Assembly (NCBI GenBank): GCA_030627725.1 | Contig: DAOVSZ010000134.1 | Coordinates: 1 to 7,329 of the forward strand | Source of the DNA: Desulfobulbaceae bacterium | GTDB lineage: Bacteria > Desulfobacterota > Desulfobulbia > Desulfobulbales > DAOVSZ01 | DNA: 7,329 bases | Direction: 5' to 3' | Part shown: in pieces, positions 5,272 to 7,329 of the stretch | Numbering within the stretch: position 1 is the stretch's first letter | How the letters are laid out: each line of letters begins with the position of its first letter | The notes under the pieces: generated by a model | What the model saw: the letters and a program-made list of their open reading frames with translations, nothing else | The model's database searches: none | What the model was told of the DNA's origin: nothing | Made by a program: the position numbers and the translations under genes

Positions 5272-6513
5272 ATGTATCTTCAAGGAATTGCAGGTCTCTT
5301 CTTTCTTTCAGCATTTGCCTGGTGCATCAGCGAGAACCGGACACGGGTCAGATTGAAAAATGTGGCAGTGGGTGTTGGTATCCAATTTGTCCTTGCCGTT
5401 GTTCTGTTGAAGTTTCCATATTGCAAAGATTTTTTTCTTTTGCTGAACAGAGCGGTCATGTCCCTTCAGGAGGCAACAACTGCAGGAACAGCATTTGTCT
5501 TCGGGTACCTGGGGGGCGGCCCCCTGCCATTTGATGAGAAATTTCCCGGTGCAAGTTTTGTTCTGGCAATGCGCGCTCTCCCTCTTGTTCTTGTCGTGAG
5601 CGCGCTCACCTCACTTTTGTTTTATTGGAGGGTACTTCCTTTGATCGTTCAGGGATTTTCCTGGGTCCTTCAAAAAAGCATGGGTATTGGTGGTGCACTG
5701 GGTCTGGGGGCCGCAGCAAATATTTTTGTCGGTATGATTGAGGCGCCCCTTTTTGTCCGGCCCTATCTGGCCCAGATGACCAGATGTGAATTATTTACGG
5801 TCATGACATGTGGCATGGCAACCATCGCAGGTACTGTAATGGTCCTCTACGCCGGCATATTGGGTGATCTTGTCCCTGGCGCAATGGGCCACATTCTGAC
5901 AGCTTCCATCATCAGCGCTCCTGCAGCCATCACTATAGCTGGGATTATGGTGCCTGAGACAGATGAACCGACTGCGGGCAATATCGAGCCGCCCCAGTCA
6001 GCTCGGAGTTCCATGGATGCGGTGGTCAAGGGGACTACCGCTGGTATTGGATTGATGATTAATATCATTGCCATGCTGATTGTGCTTGTGGCCCTTGTGC
6101 ATCTGGTTAATCTGGTTCTCGGGCTTTTTCCTGAAATTGGAGGAAAGCCAATCACATTGCAGATGATTTTAGGGTATGTCATGGCCCCGGTGACATGGCT
6201 GATTGGTATTCCCTGGAAAGAGTCGCAGATTGCAGGTACATTAATGGGTACAAAGATAATTTTGAATGAACTTCTTGCCTATCTGGATATGGCTGCTCTT
6301 TCAAAAGACTCTCTCAGCCCCAGGAGTCAGCTGATCATGACGTATGCGATGTGTGGTTTTGCTAATCTCGGCAGCCTTGGAATACTTCTTGGTGGACTTG
6401 GGGCAATTGTTCCGGAAAGAAAAGATGAGATTGTGGCCCTGGGCCTGAAGTCGATTGTATCAGGGGTGATTGCTACCTGTATGACAGGTGCGATTGTGGG
6501 ACTGCTGTATTAA
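5272..6513 (+). CDS. concentrative nucleoside transporter (CNT/NupC family)
   Basis: The product has 413 residues, the usual bacterial CNT length, and is hydrophobic throughout. It is an inner-membrane importer that couples nucleoside uptake to Na+ or H+. Motifs are ISENRTRV near the N-terminus (19-26), the hairpin-1 segment GMIEAPLFVRPYL (154-166), GTKIILNE (326-333), and the C-terminal signature GFANLGSLGILLGGLGAIVP (362-381) followed by ER. The acidic binding residues expected from the Vibrio cholerae structure are present (E157, E333), as are F363, N365 and S368. The Gln-Thr that normally precedes the first Glu is Met-Ile (155-156), at the base-recognition site, so the substrate may be unusual. 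ATG 5272 fits the family's N-terminus, but no Shine-Dalgarno is seen and a terminator ends 15 bp upstream. The lipoprotein gene 38 bp downstream is probably co-transcribed. Confidence 0.93.
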   Translation: MYLQGIAGLFFLSAFAWCISENRTRVRLKNVAVGVGIQFVLAVVLLKFPYCKDFFLLLNRAVMSLQEATTAGTAFVFGYLGGGPLPFDEKFPGASFVLAMRALPLVLVVSALTSLLFYWRVLPLIVQGFSWVLQKSMGIGGALGLGAAANIFVGMIEAPLFVRPYLAQMTRCELFTVMTCGMATIAGTVMVLYAGILGDLVPGAMGHILTASIISAPAAITIAGIMVPETDEPTAGNIEPPQSARSSMDAVVKGTTAGIGLMINIIAMLIVLVALVHLVNLVLGLFPEIGGKPITLQMILGYVMAPVTWLIGIPWKESQIAGTLMGTKIILNELLAYLDMAALSKDSLSPRSQLIMTYAMCGFANLGSLGILLGGLGAIVPERKDEIVALGLKSIVSGVIATCMTGAIVGLLY

Positions 6514-6551
6514 TTTTGCTGGATTTACTTACTTCTGCTGTGAGGATTGTT

Positions 6552-7010
6552 ATGGGAAAATTATCCTGTGTTCTTTTTACTCTTATTTGTCTGTTATGTT
6601 CAGGGTGCGCGCAAAGTATCAAGGGGAAGTGTCTGTCCGGTGACTGCAGCAACGGTGAAGGCATCTTCATGTTTGAGGACGGGACTAAATATGAAGGGCA
6701 GTTTGTGAATAATATGCCGGAAGGGCTTGGAAAATTCAAGAAAAACAAGGGGATAGTGTACGAAGGTGATTTCAGGAATGGTCAATATGAGGGGCAGGGG
6801 ACCTTGTATTACGACGATGGGACAAAATACGAGGGCCGGATTGAGGGCAATATCCCACACGGTCAAGGGACGTTTACCAATCGTGACGGGACTAAATTTT
6901 CCGGGAATTTCGAGGATGGGGAGTTTGACGGCAGAGGAAAGCTGATATTTCCTGATGGTCAGGTGTTGCTGGGGGATAGTGAAAACGGAGTTTTTCTTGA
7001 GAATGAATGA
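6552..7010 (+). CDS. MORN-repeat lipoprotein
   Basis: The product has 152 residues. I chose ATG 6552 because GAGG (6542-6545) lies 6 bases upstream and because the protein then opens with a lipoprotein signal: MGKLSCVLFTLICLLCSGC, with C19 as the likely lipidated residue. The lipobox is imperfect (Cys at -3), so this is probable rather than certain. The mature part is almost wholly MORN repeats of 20-23 residues: a degenerate one at 25-46, then units starting YEGQF (47), YEGDF (70), YEGRI (93) and FSGNF (116), each ending near a DGTK- or DGQ-like turn. MORN repeats make elongated beta-sheets used in binding or scaffolding; no enzyme domain is present. It likely sits in the envelope facing the periplasm. 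It follows the nucleoside transporter by 38 bp. No terminator is evident after it. Confidence 0.85.
   Translation: MGKLSCVLFTLICLLCSGCAQSIKGKCLSGDCSNGEGIFMFEDGTKYEGQFVNNMPEGLGKFKKNKGIVYEGDFRNGQYEGQGTLYYDDGTKYEGRIEGNIPHGQGTFTNRDGTKFSGNFEDGEFDGRGKLIFPDGQVLLGDSENGVFLENE
6690..6962 (+). repeat. four tandem MORN repeats, visible at DNA level
   Basis: Four units of 69-bp spacing (23 codons) encode the [YF]xGxFxxGxxxGxG pattern. GACGGGACTAAAT occurs identically at 6678-6690 and 6885-6897, 207 bp apart, exactly three periods. GATGGGACAAAAT at 6818 is a close copy between them. This points to expansion by in-frame duplication, with some drift since. Confidence 0.85.
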
Positions 7011-7118
7011 GGGTCGTTGGTCAAAGATTCCATTGTGTTTTAGGTGATTGTGTGATAAAAAAATCTCAAATTTTATTCTTACATCTGCCGGCGTCGGGGC
7101 ATAGAGACTGACAATGTT

Positions 7119-7206
7119 GCCTGGGTGGCGGAACTGGTAGACGCAAGGGACTTAAAATCCCTCGGGCCTTGTGCCTGTACGAGTTCGATTCTCGTCCCGG
7201 GCACCA
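7119..7206 (+). tRNA. tRNA-Leu, anticodon UAA
   Basis: This is a class II tRNA of 88 bases, including an encoded 3' CCA. The acceptor GCCTGGG (7119-7125) pairs with CCCGGGC (7196-7202), with one G-U pair, and the discriminator is A. The anticodon stem GGGA/TCCC encloses the loop CTTAAAA, giving anticodon UAA, which reads UUA and UUG. The T arm is ACGAG, loop TTCGATT, CTCGT. The long variable arm (about 7161-7177) is typical of leucine. An AT-rich region upstream (7055-7080) may hold its promoter, for example TATTCT at 7074, but no good -35 is seen. Confidence 0.97.
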
Positions 7207-7211
7207 ATACT

Positions 7212-7248
7212 AACGGGACTTGGCAGAAATTGTCAAGTCTCGTTTTTT
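7212..7248 (+). terminator. intrinsic terminator of the tRNA-Leu transcript
   Basis: AACGGGACTTGGCA (7212-7225) pairs with TGTCAAGTCTCGTT (7231-7244) over 14 pairs with two G-U wobbles and a five-base loop. A T run covers 7243-7248. It begins 6 bases after the tRNA's CCA end, so the tRNA is probably a single-gene transcript. Confidence 0.9.
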
Positions 7249-7258
7249 ATTGTTTTAA

Positions 7259-7298
7259 GCACAAAAGCCTCCTTTCTAGGCTCAAAAATCTTTTGTGT
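7259..7298. other. imperfect hairpin in the terminal AT-rich stretch
   Basis: GCACAAAAG (7259-7267) can pair with CTTTTGTGT (7290-7298). Inside it, AGCCT (7266-7270) pairs with AGGCT (7278-7282), leaving a one-sided bulge (7283-7289). On the minus strand AGCCT-N7-AGGCT is followed by TTTTG, so it may be a weak terminator for a gene entering from the right, beyond the window. Confidence 0.3.
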
Positions 7299-7329
7299 CT
7301 ATAAAATATATGCAATTATCTTGTTCCTG

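Noticed and set aside
6690..6962. Regular DNA repeats that could suggest a CRISPR array
   Set aside because: The period is coding (23 codons), the copies diverge at silent sites, and they translate to MORN units; there are no constant repeats with unique spacers.
7186..7329. tRNA 3' end as a phage or island attachment site
   Set aside because: tRNA-Leu genes are common integration targets, but no second copy of the tRNA 3' end and no integrase is visible in the remaining bases.

Overview
The window is about 50% GC, gene-dense and bacterial. It holds eight genes, counting one cut by the left edge, plus a leucine tRNA. The gene types suggest an anaerobic deltaproteobacterium (Desulfobacterota or similar): an AmmeMemoRadiSam locus with a twin-arginine-tagged radical SAM protein, a small HTH/zinc-ribbon regulator, and a CNT-type nucleoside transporter. 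This assignment is by gene content and recall only, with no marker gene to fix it. No insertion sequence, prophage or CRISPR array is visible.

Block 1 (1-3831, plus strand) is one tight operon. It starts with the C-terminal end of an AMMECR1-domain protein (AmmeMemoRadiSam protein A). That gene overlaps by 14 bp a 697-residue polytopic membrane protein carrying a central spermidine-synthase-like domain. After 42 bp comes the AmmeMemoRadiSam radical SAM enzyme, which has a Tat-like signal. Its stop overlaps, in ATGA, the start of a 113-residue Mth938/DUF498 protein. The third classic partner, Memo (protein B), is not in view and may lie to the left. Three of these genes belong to families with little-understood human members (AMMECR1, AAMDC) or to a system with one (MEMO1). 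My topology reading puts the spermidine-synthase-like domain outside the cytoplasm. With the Tat-like signal on the radical SAM protein, this makes an extracytoplasmic branch of the system the most interesting hypothesis here.

Block 2 (3842-4770): a 93-residue HTH plus zinc-ribbon regulator on the minus strand converges on block 1. It diverges from a secreted or membrane PAP2-family phosphatase. A 7-bp inverted repeat in the shared 113-bp gap is a candidate operator.

Block 3 (4771-5256): an AT-rich gap contains a candidate promoter, an intrinsic terminator and a hairpin touching the ribosome-binding site, all ahead of a 66-residue cold-shock protein. A second, very clean terminator follows the gene. 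The leader may be an attenuator, or it may encode a separate short RNA.

Block 4 (5272-7010): a concentrative nucleoside transporter is followed by a MORN-repeat lipoprotein, probably co-transcribed. Block 5 (7119-7248) is tRNA-Leu(UAA) with an encoded CCA and its own terminator. The last 80 bases are AT-rich, with one imperfect hairpin and no gene.
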